From: Lumbricus terrestris
Lineage: Eukaryota; Annelida; Clitellata; Crassiclitellata; Lumbricidae
Length of the DNA stretch: 64,000 nt
Assembly (NCBI GenBank): GCA_949752735.1
Contig: OX457038.1
Location: forward strand, 17,933,581 to 17,997,580
Direction of reading: 5' to 3'
In this document: positions 1 through 12,185 of the stretch, in pieces
Layout: each line of letters opens with the position of its first letter
Numbering within the stretch: position 1 is the stretch's first letter
The notes under the pieces: generated by a model
What the model saw: only the letters and a program-made list of their open reading frames with translations
Told to the model about the DNA's origin: nothing
The model's database searches: none
Made by a program: the position numbers and the translations under genes

Positions 1-1579
1 AAAGTATGATGGACACGAATTTCAAACATTTTATTTGATGTATGGGATGGGTTACTGTAGTTGTCTGTGGCTGGAGTTTGCTAGGATGCATTCCATCGTT
101 GTCTCAAAACTGTTCTTTTCAGCCGGGCTTGGGTCGAAAGCGCTCCTGAGTAGTAGCCTAAGCTTGTCGGGCGCTATATAAATCTCCAAGATGAATTAAT
201 ATAGTGCATTTTAGAAGAATAATTAAATATATATTTGAAATATATTATATATATCTCATGACTGTCTTAAAATGCACCATATTGACTGTCAAAATTAAAA
301 TAAACTTTAAAGTGCAGTGAAGACGGTTATACTGCCAAACTTGCTCCACAACAGATGTCCATAGGTCATGCGCTACCGGTACTAAGCATGCGATGTAGGC
401 CTATGCCATTCGCAGGTTAGAAATTATCTCTTAACCGCCCTCAGGACTTTTGAGCCATGAGAACCCGCACAATAGCCCATTATGCCCATACATGTAGGAG
501 CAAGTGTTTGCCCCTTAATTGACACTGAAAATTTTACACCTTTTCAACTCCTACTTTTGTCGTCATTACATTAATTTTTTTGGTTTTTAGGCAACTTCTT
601 AACAATAAAGCGTTTAATAACATCAATAAATACAATAATACACAGTGAAACTGAGAAATTGACAATGAGTTAGAATAAAACCTTTCTGAAAAATGCTCAT
701 GTTCTTAATTTCTTGTTTTGCAGTGTTCAAGCTCTTGCCAGAAACCTAACAGTGACCACTCATTGTGTCTGCCCCTCCCGCAAAAATATCGGAGGCATGA
801 GTTTCGGGTAGGCCTAAATATATTGCTGCCAAACAGGGATAGGCCTAAATTCTCCCATGACTCATTTCATCACATGTGGTCTCGTCATGCCAGTTTACAT
901 ACCTGCCGTAGGATTATCAATGCCGTCGAAAACTTCATTTTTAACTCTTCAGCTTTTCTCCTTTTGTTCTCACAAAGAATTCATCCATTTACAATAATGA
1001 ACGTATAATTTGCGCGACTGTGCGTGCTCCAAACGGATTCTAGTAGGCCTACACACTATTCAGCGAACAGAATTTCACACAATTTTATGAGGTGTACACT
1101 CTAGTACACAGTGCACACGAGACTGAGACCTAGCCTGCCCTTGTCTGGTCATCCATGCTTCTGATGGTGGTGACCTGCTGCCCACCCTGCTGTCTTCGTC
1201 TTTGCTAATGAAGCTGGTATCACCAGAGCACTTTTCATCAAGTGCTGGGGGAATGGCCTAATCTCTGCCGCTCAAGCTGCAATCTGTTCTTCACTTTCTT
1301 CCTAAACATCCCATGGGTCATCGTAGTCACAGGACAGCTATTATAGTATATAGTATAGACAGACATGTGCTAGTATCTGAGCAAACATTCTGATTGTAGG
1401 CTTTTTTGTAGCAACAGTTCAGGAGTACATTGAATAATTAATTATGTGAAAATGCCTATATACATATAAAATTATATATATATATATATACACACAAATC
1501 ATTCATGTCAATTGATCTATGGAAAGTACCTCTGTTGCCAACAAACATTGAACTCAATGTGTTGTTTAACTAACTAAAC
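1..1579. other. non-coding flank with a SINE tail fragment
   Basis: At about 110-195 there is a fragment like the 3' part of the tRNA-SINEs (AGCGCTCCTGAGTAG then GGGCGCTATATAAAT). A short TA tract lies at 1472-1490. No exon was recognised; the frame at 718-1008 resembles nothing I know. Confidence 0.5.
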
Positions 1580-1692
1580 GTTAAACTGGGGGGGGCTAAA
1601 ATGTGCATGGGGGGCTAGGAAAAACTAGGGGGGCTAACTTTCCATCTGGGGGGGCTGTAGCCCCCCCAGCCCCCCCGGTAGAACCGCCACTG
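1580..1692. mobile_element. right end of a hAT-like element, left end not found
   Basis: The segment is G/C-run-rich (GGGGGGGCTGTAGCCCCCCC) and ends GGTAGAACCGCCACTG, matching the CAGTGGCG-type termini of other elements here. No matching left terminus exists in positions 1-1580, so it is truncated or begins outside the window. Confidence 0.5.
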
Positions 1693-2337
1693 TAATTGGG
1701 CAGATGACTTTGTCTAAATGCAGAATTTTACTACAAGTCAGATCTGGTAAATTTTAAGAGCTACAGTTGCTGAGTTGACGTGCCAGATTATTCCTGCATC
1801 ACAATGGATATATTTAATTCTGGACAGCCTTAGTTGCACGTTTCATAACCTTTGTGTCTGCAATGGTCCAGGCCCGCCGACAGAAATTCCGGACCCCTGG
1901 GCTGAGCAGTCACGGGCCCCAAACTATCTTTAGGCTTTGTGAGCAAATTTACACAAAAAACAAATAAAAATGACAATAGTGTGGGTATGAATGTACGCTA
2001 ATGCTTGCATTTACGATTTTAAATAAGTTCTCACTGTTAAGAATTTAATTGTCAAATAATATGAAAATCAACAACTTCATCGCCTGGAAAATTGTCCGAA
2101 TGTCTTGGAGGACCCTTTCTTATAAGCTTCATAGCAGCCAAGCAACCAATAGGGTCTATCGTTTCAATCGTTTGTGTAGCCTATAGGCCTAAACGCGGGC
2201 CTGCCATGGCGGCTGAGTGCCAACATCAAAACAAAGCCTTTTTACAGTTTCCATAATTTCACTGTATTTCAGCATTTTCATAATTCTTGTTTATAATGTC
2301 TGCTTTTTGAATTAAGATACTAACACCACAAGTACAA

Positions 2338-3192
2338 CTCAGTAGGGTTGCCAGCCGTCCGGTAATGAACCGGACAGTCCGGTATTTGCACAATCCGTCC
2401 GGTTAGAAATTTCACGCATTACCGGACATGGCGGTGTCCGGTAAATAATTATTGCTAGCAAAAAGTGTTGGAGGTAGTTTCTTTGGTCAATAAAAAGAAT
2501 AATTTTTTGCGATTTCTGTCTCTTCAAGTGCGGTCAGCCTGAGAAACGTGGTAGGTGTACACAGTGAGACAGATAGATGAAATGCTGTTGCTTACTTTGG
2601 CTGGCTACATAAGTATATTGGCCTAACTGGAGACAAGCCAAACCAGCCATTCAACTGTGGGCCTACAAGTCATCTGATAATAGGTCTACCAACACGATGA
2701 ATGTCACTGACTCACTGCTCCAGAATTCTTCATATACATGATACCTCAAATTAGTTCTACGGTTCTATCCTGCATATTGTAGTCCCTCCCTCCATTTTTA
2801 CTGTAGTTTGCTGCTTAGTCCTCCCCGTGCAGGTCTGCATATCGGGCAATGCATCAATCCACTCCACTAATCTTGGCCCATCGCCAACTGCTCCGTCCTC
2901 TCCCACCTTCCAAGACTTGTCCAAACATCACAAGGGTGGCATCTGTCATCAGACTATTAATCTTTATCTCCCACGCACAATCAGCTTTTCATGCATGACG
3001 ACATGCAGGGTTGCAGTATATCAGATTTCTAGCCGTTGCATTCTAGATAGACAAGGGCTCATAATTATATTCAATCCTTCCCTGAGATAGGCCTACGGAC
3101 CTCCCATAAGCGAAATCACGGACGACACTTTTTTTATCTAGCCTACATGTCCGTGGCCAAATGAAGCTGGACAGCTGCCACGGCATTACATG

Positions 3193-3275
<83 letters not shown>

Positions 3276-3315
3276 GCATAGTCCGGTAATTTTCTCAAGG
3301 CTGCCTGGCAACCCT
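2338..3315. mobile_element. hAT-like element nested in 1869-3978
   Basis: The ends carry AGGGTTGCCAG (from 2344) and CTGGCAACCCT. An exact 8-bp duplication AAGTACAA flanks it (2330-2337, 3316-3323). The left end has about six extra bases before the matching repeat. TCCGGTAAT/ACCGGAC palindromic motifs lie near the left end. An (AT)n tract fills 3193-3271. Confidence 0.78.
3193..3271. repeat. (TA)n microsatellite
   Basis: About 38 uninterrupted AT repeats. Confidence 0.95.
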
Positions 3316-4698
3316 AAGTACAAGCTTCATTTTCATCCATTCAGTTATATACGATCACCATGCAGGCGCGTTTAGTCTAATTCACTAGAATCAACCGATG
3401 TAGGAGTAGGCCTAATTACGGGCTCTGACTGCCTTAATTTGAGATTCTGCATTGAGATAGTGTGCGACTGTATACAGTGCACATATAAACTTAGTGTCTA
3501 CCAACTTTTGCCTTTTCAAACTTATTAGCCTTTTCTTTTTTTTCTTTTTTTACTCCAGATGTGTGTAGGCTATATAAAATATTCCATCGTTGCAAGAGAA
3601 GTTTATCATTTTGATTTGTTCAGTTTTGATTGAAATCTGACAACGCATAATTTAGCAGAGGGACGTTCTGAGACGGCAGTGAGCGTGTTCTTTGGCAAAA
3701 CACTGATAAGTAAAGTAGGCTAATGGACAGTTGCTTGAAACTTGAAACAGTTATAGTTATGTAACAGTAATAGCTAGCCTATTAGACTATATGCCTATTT
3801 TAAACTACATAAATCACAGACAATAGGCTAATTAATATAAGTGATTATAGGTTGGGCCCGCCGCCCGTAACCAACATATGAAAAATATAGTCAATGTGGC
3901 CTGGGCCCCCTCCAGGCCCCTAAAAGTAGCCGGGCCCCTGGGCATTTGCCCCCTCTGTCCCCCCTCTCGGCGGGCCTGCAATGGTCCACCTATGTGGGGG
4001 ACAGATTTCAGCTGACAGTCACACCATTACCATCATCACCATTAGGCCTAATAAGAGTTTACTGGAAGTGCTTTTTCAGTTACAATTTCACTTCTCTTAT
4101 TTTTTATTTCTCAGTCACGTTTACAGTCAATTGCAGTCCAATTTTTCAGTTTTTATGTGCGATTTGTCAGTTTTCAGTTACAGGTTAAGTTAATAATTTT
4201 CACTTGTGCAGGTATAATGTGGAGTGACACATGTGATTCTTTGATTTATTTGCTCAAACATATGTTGCAGAGTTGCTTGCACAGCTTTTAATATGTTTAC
4301 TCTGATTTTATCTTTGTCATCCATTAATGTGCCACTCTCATGTTTTTCCGCATTCATTGTGCGCAACAATGTGAACACCACATCTTGTCTACTGCCGCTT
4401 CATAGTTAACAGTAATAACACTGGTAAATGGCTTTATTACTGATTCAAAAGAAGCATACATGAGATTATCCTAATGCAATGTAACGTATATATATATATA
4501 TCAATACAAATCTCATTACAATGTGGTACAAATTCAGTATTGTACCTATAATAAACCTTTGCCACATTGTTTCTGGACACTGTTGTTATGACTTCAATGC
4601 AACAATCAGCTTAAAAAGTTTAATGTGCCCAGATATAGCATATGAACACGACCTATGTTGTGCTACCAACGTTTTGGTACATGAATGATTCAGTCAAT

Positions 4699-4785
4699 TC
4701 ACCTTGTGTCGTCGATTCTTTGAACTTTAGTGACCGCCATGATCAACCTTCTCCACATACCACGATCTTTCGTCGCGTCTCTCAG
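4699..4785 (-). pseudogene. LINE ORF2 C-terminal remnant
   Basis: The minus-strand reading ends LIMAVTKVQRIDDTR then a stop at 4701-4699, preceded by DATKDRGMWRR. This is the style of the extreme C-terminus of RTE/CR1-like endonuclease-reverse transcriptase polyproteins. Only about 28 codons remain. Confidence 0.5.
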
Positions 4786-6243
4786 TTCAATTAGGCCTAT
4801 ATAAACTTACAACACCTGCATTTGTTTGTTCATTTGATATGACAAAAAGTTGTATATTATGCTGTGCTGAACTGAATGGGCATCTATCCCTATCCAGGAT
4901 GGGCGCAACTTGAGCCCAGTGGAAAACAGAGGGGAATAGGAAATTTTGTATGATGACAGCTTAAAATGCTGCCACTGCAATGTGGAAATGGGGAAAAATT
5001 ATGGGGGCATCCCTATTCTGCTCGTCCTAGACCTATGCACTTCAGCAATTGCACGCCTAAGCCTCGGAAATCGTCTGCCAGACACTCGTTTGTTCCCCAA
5101 AAACCTTCATTTCCCCCACCCCCGAGGAGTAGACTAGAGTTCATATTGCAGGGAGGGAAGGCCAGACCTGGGAGGGGAAGGACAGATATTAAGTCCAGTT
5201 GAGAGATTGACCCCAGTTGTTTAGGGGGGGGGGGGTAGAAGCCCATGCTGAACTGGCCACCAGTAAAAGGTTATGTGAGCGGTAGTTTTACCATTTTGGA
5301 TTGCTCATTTGACACAAGCGCTTCAGTAGCTTGTGAGGCCTTTCAATAAACAGTTCTAATCAATGAAACAATTTCAAACAGTTATGTTGCTATGTACTAA
5401 TGTGTATTTTAGTGTTATAAATTTGAAGGCAGCTGTCATGAGTTCATTGTTATGGCTATTTTGTTAACACATACAGTTATGATTGCAATAAGTTGAGAAC
5501 TTCATGCCTTAAATTTCGAAAAACATCTTGGTTGCATGGTACATGATGCACGGTGGCTGTTTAAAAGCTACGTTCTATGTCAGAATCAGTGACGTGATGC
5601 AAATAGTTCTGTGATTTGTGAACTCGGAGGATATGTGGTCGACCGAATGGCACATTTGCATTTCTTGAGGTCCGAATACGATGTGAATTCCACACCTCCT
5701 TCACTTGGTCTAGTTCATCTGCAGTGAAAAAACAGACAGTGACAGTTTACTGGATATACGTGAATAAGATTGACAATGTTGAGTGCCATGCAGCCAAGAT
5801 TACAATACATGATAAATTGTATTTCAGAGGTTGCCTTTATCAGCCAGAGCGTAAACTGGAAAAGAGAATGCAAGAGTACTTGCCGTATTATTATGCATTG
5901 TTTTGAGTAGCAGATAGGTTAATTGCATATACATTGGGCATATGCCAAATGCACTTCATACAATTGGCAACAGTTTACATAATGAAATTGTAATAATTGT
6001 ACGCTACTATCTTTATACATGGTTTATTGTGGTTGTACTGTGCATGACAGAGTGGGTAGATATAAAATTCATTGAATTTTTGTTTTATTAAAGTTCCGAC
6101 AGCCTTGTTTTTAATGTGGTTTACATATTATGTTTATGGAAGACGGTCTGATCTAAACAGTTTGTGATGGAAATGCAGTAAACCTAATTCAGATATAAAG
6201 CAATGTTCTAAATGAACCAGTAAGAATTAAATGCAATGGCAAA

Positions 6244-6280
<37 letters not shown>

Positions 6281-6302
6281 ATCATATGCACATATGTCTG
6301 CT

Positions 6303-6340
<38 letters not shown>

Positions 6341-6362
6341 TACGTATATATATGTATATATA
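6244..6362. repeat. (CA)n followed by (TA)n microsatellites
   Basis: A (CA)16 tract at 6244-6276, then TA-rich runs at 6305-6335 and around 6345-6362. Confidence 0.9.
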
Positions 6363-9019
6363 TATAGTATGCACACATGTAATATAATTATATTGTAGAT
6401 ATTTATGCACGAATACTGGTAAAGGGACATAGCATAATGTTTTAGGAATATGAATGGATGTCAGATACGAATTTGGAAATATTTAGTTTGACTAGAATTA
6501 TTCGATTCCAATGTAAAGTGATGTTTTGACAACATCCACATATTGTGCACATTGTTAACCCTTAAGTCGCCACTCCAGGTGGCAGGCATGTGTGGGCCGG
6601 GGTCCTTATGAAATTTCCATTTACAGGCAGATTTATATTAAAATCGGTGAGAAATGCTAGTAAAAGCTATAAGTTTTATTGCTTATTTAAACACGGTAAT
6701 AGACCTATATATTAGAGTGGTCCATAAAATTCATCTAACAGATTTCAGTTCTCCACAAGGCTTGTTTTGTTCCTTATCATGACTATAATAATCACAAAAA
6801 ATTTTAATGAAAAGAAATGAAATTTAGAGGTCAACTCATTTGACACTTTTTATGCTATTTGGACAGATGTAGATAAATAATTATTGTTCAGTAATGGTTA
6901 ATGTACGACCTGAGTGACATTGAGTGATGTCTGGGGAGATTCCATTTCTCAATTACCGTACTTCAACACTGGTATTGACCTGAGAGTCACCTTCTTGAAT
7001 GCCGTTCACCATTTTTGGGATTGCCAAGAGTTTTTCCTGACAATTTCCAGTGACAATAGTAGCTATGCGGTTCATATTTTCCTTTGATCCGTCGATGCTG
7101 GACAACATTTAGCCTTCTCAGTGAGGTTATAGCAGGCCTGCCAGTGTGCACTCTTTTTCTTCCATTGCACCTAGCTGCTTCTTGTCCTTTTATTCCGAAC
7201 TTCTAGAAAGTGGTATTTCTGAAATTAATGTAATAACCAATCGCCAGTGTGACATCTCCATCCACAGACGGCTCACGGTCTGGAAGGCCAACATGAAACA
7301 AAGCACCGACAACTAAACTAAAGAGGACTGGATGATGTTCTTTGATCTATTTTTAATAATGAGGCAGTTAGTAGCAGCTGTTTATTGTGTTTTTTTTGTA
7401 TTGTATAAAAACATTTATAAAGCGCCTCTACTAGGGTGAACCGTTCAGAGGCGCTCCCAGTGCGCAAGGCCACGAGAGAAAAAATAGGTTTTAAGAAACG
7501 AAAATGAGGAGGAGGGATTACCTGTAATGGTTAATGTTTATGCAGACATTGTAGAGTGTAGATGTATTGCATACGTACTAGGACCAAGTTGTCTGATACT
7601 CTTCAATGTAATCAAATTCTTCTATAGATGCCAACGCAGAAAGTTCACCTGCTGCTTCATAACTGCCTTTTGTCTTGGGTTCTTCATTTTAGTTTTCACC
7701 ATTCTCTCTTTTTCCTGCGGTTGCCTCTTTCTCCTTTCTTTTGCTGCTGTCTTTAAGTTGACTCCACTCATGCTGCTGGAAAATACGTCTGCTCTTTGTA
7801 GGACCTATTCAAAGGATATCCCGATCTTAGTCTTGCTGGATTTCTGTCATCACATCCTTTGAGGCAATATCGAACAATGTTTGAAGATCACTCTTGAACA
7901 TGTCATCTTCATCCTGTCACTTTCTCTTTATAGTGGTCAGTGAATCTTCAGAGGTAGGTAGTTCTGGTAAAGCTTTGGCAGTTTCCTTACACACCAGCTG
8001 TGTTGGTATTCTGGCAAGCACCCAAATACAAACAACTGCATCATAGGCCATTTTGTGGCTTTCCGGAAGGGGTCTCTCTTTAGTGATATGATTAAACTAA
8101 AGCAGTTGCTGTGCATCCAGGCTTCGTGGTAATCTTGCAGTAGACAATCGAGAGACTGGTTTAACCATATAGCCAGTGCTCTGGGTCGAATCTCAAATTA
8201 GACGAAGCCATATTAGTCTAATAACGAAGGTTAACATGACGTAAAGACATTATCAGCACTCAAGTAAAATGTTCAGAATGGGTTGACCTCTAAATGTTGC
8301 ACAATCAGGCTAAAATTTTACAGGGAGACTATCTACCCCAAGTGGACAAAAATAAGCCTTGTGGAGAAAGAATTCTAACAACTCAATTTTTTGGCTATGG
8401 TTTGTGGACCAGTCTACTATATATATATATATATGCTTATTATAGAATAGAGATGTCAAAACGGCCTAACAGGGATAGAGGATCGAGTGGCCTGACCTAT
8501 TTTGAGATGTCAAAATGGTTTATTTCTGTACAGAGCTATATTCTTGAGGTTATAAATTAATCGTGAATTGAAAACGTGAGATCTTGATTGTGGAGTTTAA
8601 AATTAAAATTAGTGGAAAAAGTATTATCACAACCATTTTACATTGAATTTCATAGAATATTCATGTGCTGTAAACACAAACTGTCAACTCACCAAAATAA
8701 ACCCAGATTTTGCCAAAAAAAACCAGAAACCCAGACGAAGGCCAAAAAACCCAGATCTAGTGGAAAAAACCCAGCTGTGGCATCACTGAGAATGCTACTT
8801 CGCTTGTTGCATGTTTAACGATGCTGCCATATCAAAGACGATTAGTGTCGCCCTCCTCCTTTATCCAGGCTATAGAATGCTACAGATCATCCGCTATATA
8901 AATGACATCCGTAAGTTGGTATGAGCACAGTATAAATAACATTAATTAATTATCTATAGGCCTACTATGGTATGAGTCCGATGGCAAGGTCCTTCACAAA
9001 GTGGGAAGTTGCAAATTGT

Positions 9020-9140
9020 GCCTGGACGCCTCTTGTAGAGTTACCATTCCAGCAAGGTCTTTGATTCCAGGCTGTGCTGGTCTAATAATTACCAGGACGG
9101 CGCTCAGATTTGAAAATAAGTGTCTGTTCACCGTTCTTTA
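9020..9140. repeat. diverged relative of the 45723-45905 MITE
   Basis: It shares GTGCCTGGACGCC, then CAGGACGGCGCTCAGATTTG and AAAATAAGTG, with the 45.8-kb element in the same order. Ends and target duplication are not clear. Confidence 0.55.
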
Positions 9141-9154
9141 TCGTTTACTCTTTG

Positions 9155-9419
9155 GGGGGCCCGGTAGAGTAGTGGTTAACACGCTGGCCAAGAGAGCGAG
9201 AGGTAGTGAGTTCGAGCCCCCGTTGGGCGGATTTGCTTTGTAGGCTGCTATTAGCGCCGTGTAATTACAAAGCTGTCTGTTCAGTTGGTATAGTTAAGAT
9301 TTGTGTATTCTGTGATCTTCGTTCTTGTGAATTGTTTAAATTGCATAAGTGTACATTGTAACCGGTTGCGGTGTGTCAACCGGATTGTTAATAAAGAGAA
9401 TATTATTATTATTATTATT
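9155..9419 (+). mobile_element. tRNA-derived SINE, family 2
   Basis: The head carries a box A-like GGTAGAGTAGTGGTTAACAC and a box B-like GAGTTCGAGCC, with a long body and an (ATT)n tail at 9400-9419. The body segment TTTGTAGGCTGCTATT recurs in the inverted copy at 10478-10612. It is not a functional tRNA, because no complete cloverleaf follows box B. Confidence 0.75.
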
Positions 9420-9479
9420 AGTCCTTATAGCCTTTGCAGTTCACAACTTAATATTAACATGCAATTAATCTGTGGCGAA

Positions 9480-9600
9480 TCAATGTTTATACCCAGACCT
9501 CCTTTGGACTACTCTTACGAACACCCTTTTGACTCAACGCAGTGCTCGTGAATAAGCGCGTGGTTTGTGGCGCTTTAGAAGTTTTTAGATTACAATTACG
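9480..9600 (-). repeat. dispersed repeat (CGCTTATTCACGAGC family), copy 1
   Basis: The reverse complement reads CTTCTAAAGCGCCAC ... CGCTTATTCACGAGC ... AGTCCAAAGGAGGTC, matching 39772-39890 and 47040-47190. Confidence 0.7.
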
Positions 9601-10128
9601 ATTATTTAATAAGTATTAGTCTATGCCTGTGAAGTGACTGAGTTAATGATATACTAGTCTTTGTTATCGATCACCGAATGCCTAAGGTCTGCCTAAGTAA
9701 GGTGATATGGGGCGACAAATTTGATTTGTAGAAAAACAATTGCGATTTGTTTAACGGTTGTGCTAAATACTTTATGAAAATCAAAATGATATGTGTGTAC
9801 AGACACCGCCACCGATACGTATCATTTGATGCAATAGTGTGTATTAAGATAACGCCACATAATAGTCGACATTCTGGGCTAAGGGTCTAACACAACGTCA
9901 TCTATCGAATAGTATTGGAACTACTGCGGCACTATGACAAGGGTAAGATCGCGAAAGAACAACCACTGTTTACATTAACTTGTTTGTCAAGTACTTCACG
10001 CCTCTCACGATTATTTCAAGGTGGAAATAGCTTTGGTATCGCATCAGTTCGTTAGAATGCTAATCTTTCTCGACATTAGTTCTAAAGGCACAAAATGGTT
10101 TGAAAAGTATTTATAGTTTAGACATGTG

Positions 10129-11250
10129 GTAGAGGTTAACGACGGCTCGGCCGCCAATATGCAGAGAGTAAACAATATGGCCCCCCATGATCGTTGCAGA
10201 ACAGAGCGATCTGGCCTATGGCGATCGATGGCCCAATGTTTTCGCGACAATAAGTAAGTCAGTCAGTGACCAGGAGGCCGTGAAAACGTATATTTTCACA
10301 AAAATATTAATAAGCTTGTATAAGCTAAAGAACACAACACAATCAATTGTAGATATGAGAGAGCTCACGGCTGGTTCCAAAATGCTTCTTCAGCTCTCGC
10401 TATTTTATTTTACAGTGTGCAGTTATGCAATTGAAACAATTCACAAGAGTACAAATGACAGTAGATATAAATCTTAACTACTAACAGAACAGACAGCCGG
10501 CAACAATCGGTGCAAATAGCAGCCTACAAAGCTTGTTCACCCTACGGGGCTCGAACTCGGGTCCGCCGCTCTTCACGCCAGCATGTTATCCAATGTGCTG
10601 ACCCCTCTAATATACATCTATGTACTCAGGTAGCCTAATAATTATACTCAAGTAGCCTATAATATATATCACTTGATAAAATATTGTCGGGCGGCTATAC
10701 TCTGAATTTAAAAATGAGTGGTCGGGTAGATAAAGCAAACAGCTCAGCTGGACTAATTTACAATGCTAAATGATGGATTGCAAAATACTCTGTTTCTAAA
10801 TTGATTATTGGCCTAATGCTGATGTCTACTATTTACTCCATTACTCACTTACTTTGCACAACAGCGTATTTTAGCTTATTTGCCAAGTGTAGCCGGGCGC
10901 TTTCACCAGATTAGCAATCGATTGTGTTTTGTTCATTAGCGCAATAGTAGCAGCGTTCTACTTCCATTAAAACTTCCATTCAGAGCAGATTTTAGCATAG
11001 CCGTTCATGTAAGTGTGAACTTATGTGTAGACTCAATAATAATTTATGAAAATATACGTTTTCATGGCCTCCTGATCACTGACTGACTTACTTGCTTTGT
11101 GGAAACATTGGGCTATTGATCGCCGTGAGCGACCTCTTATATATAATAAGATTGTCGTAAGTCAGAGCGCTCTATTTTGCCCCAATCTGGAATCTCCATA
11201 TTGTTTTTACTCACTACATATCGGCAACCAAGCCGCCACTAACCTCTAAC
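10129..11250. mobile_element. long-TIR (MULE-like or foldback) DNA element
   Basis: About 180-210 bp at the left (10129-10310) is inverted at the right (11040-11250). Shared blocks include TAAGTAAGTCAGTCAGTGA, CAGGAGGCC and GAAAACGTATATTTTCA. The candidate flanking duplication TAGACATGTG/TAGACACATG (10119-10128, 11251-11260) matches at 8 of 10 positions. Long TIRs with 8-10-bp duplications suggest a Mutator-like element, but no transposase is present. Confidence 0.7.
10478..10612 (-). mobile_element. tRNA-derived SINE, family 2, 5' part
   Basis: The reverse complement has GGGTCAGCACATTGGATAAC and CGAGTTCGAGCCCC, then TTTGTAGGCTGCTATTTGC, matching the 9155 copy. It lies inside the long-TIR element 10129-11250. 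Confidence 0.7.
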
Positions 11251-11674
11251 TAGACACATGAAAAGAGCAACACAGATGACCTGTGAAAACATTTGTTTTT
11301 CAGACATCAAGTTTCGAGTAAGCATTTTTGTGCCGCTTGATTCATTAGCAAATTCAAATGTGGCTGTACTAATGCAGGTTTTATTCAATTGTTGCCTAGC
11401 ATACATGCATGATCGATACAGCTACCCAACCTGGACATTCATGGTGCGAGTAAACTATTGTGCACTATCCTGACGCTGTATTTGTGTGGTGCTGAGTAAT
11501 TTTTGACTTTTTTGCATTATATTACGGTGGACGATTGGTTAGTACATGTGGCTGTAACGTGATATTAGTACGGGCTTGAACCATGTCGTCTCGAGGTGAC
11601 TATTATATTATAGGGTCCTTGAGGAAGCTGTCACTCATGATTACTCTGCACTATCGATGTTCTATTGTATGGCA

Positions 11675-11785
11675 ATGTGCTCTTCTGAAATTTCGAAGGA
11701 GGGCAACATCAGATACAGTTGTATTGCGGGCCTATTACTGAATCTGTTGACATATCCTGTTGGCAAATCCTACACAACAGCTTTG
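11675..11785 (+). other. possible alternative first exon of the DIPK1-like gene
   Basis: An ATG at 11675 opens 37 codons without a stop that run into a duplicated copy of the anchor exon's 3' end and its GTATGT donor (11786). The encoded peptide starts MCSSEISKEGN, contains a hydrophobic CIAGLLLNLLTYP stretch, and ends in the same GKSYTTAL in phase 0. It could therefore splice to 13356. There is no transcript evidence. The duplication may simply be a non-functional fragment. Confidence 0.3.
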
Positions 11786-11889
11786 GTATGTTCTCAGTTT
11801 TGTTGTGACATTCGAATCTAATTCTAGTAAGTCCTGCAGTAGGCTAGTTGTGGTTAGGGACGTTAATATTTAAATTAGCGGAAATCTTA
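11761..11889 (+). repeat. upstream copy of a 129-bp duplication
   Basis: This stretch is nearly identical to 12161-12289, at an offset of exactly 400 bp. I see two substitutions through 11875 and then a few more. It carries the last 25 bp of the anchor exon plus about 100 bp of the following intron. The sequence before it is unrelated to that before the second copy. Confidence 0.9.
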
Positions 11890-12062
11890 TAATGATGTGA
11901 CATTGTCAATAACATAATATATGTTAAAGTGTGATTTTCATGTGTTTTGTTTGTTGTGTATTCCTCTGAATATATAGGAAAACCTAGCATACATTTTATG
12001 TAGGTGTGAGATACTTTTGTGTTTAGCACAAATTTTAATAAATTGTGTCTTATTCCGCTTAG

Positions 12063-12185
12063 GTTTTGCGGTTGAATCGTACCCGGAGCTCATTGGTGGT
12101 CATTGTCCTTTTTGTCCTTGCGTTATTGTACATTAGTGAACATCTCTACGACTCGTGTGGTGGCAAATCCTACACAACAGCTTTG
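12063..12185 (+). CDS. DIPK1-like exon: signal anchor
   Basis: The acceptor is a pyrimidine-rich tract ending in AG at 12061-12062; the donor GTATGT begins at 12186. The 41 codons encode a short basic lead (RLNRTRSS), the hydrophobic stretch LVVIVLFVLALLYI, and a lumenal CGGKSYTTAL tail. This layout fits the N-terminal membrane anchor of FAM69 proteins. Both boundaries are phase 0 and match the next exon. The last 25 bp of the exon and its donor are duplicated exactly 400 bp upstream. Confidence 0.75.

Larger units (their letters stand above)
1869..3978. mobile_element. hAT-like non-autonomous element, outer
   Basis: The termini are CAGGCCCGCCGA and its complement TCGGCGGGCCTG. The flanks are exact 8-bp duplications CAATGGTC (1861-1868 and 3979-3986). 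No transposase is visible. A second element is inserted at 2338-3315. Confidence 0.88.
3987..9150. other. intergenic stretch, no gene recognised
   Basis: The stretch is AT-rich. It contains a LINE remnant at 4699-4785, a G-run at 5222-5236, (CA)n and (TA)n at 6244-6276 and 6305-6335, and a repeat fragment with an AGCGCCTCTAC core at 7415-7470. AAACCCAGA-type short repeats lie at 8697-8775. The frames at 5724-5906 and 7527-7862 have no recognisable domain. Confidence 0.5.
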
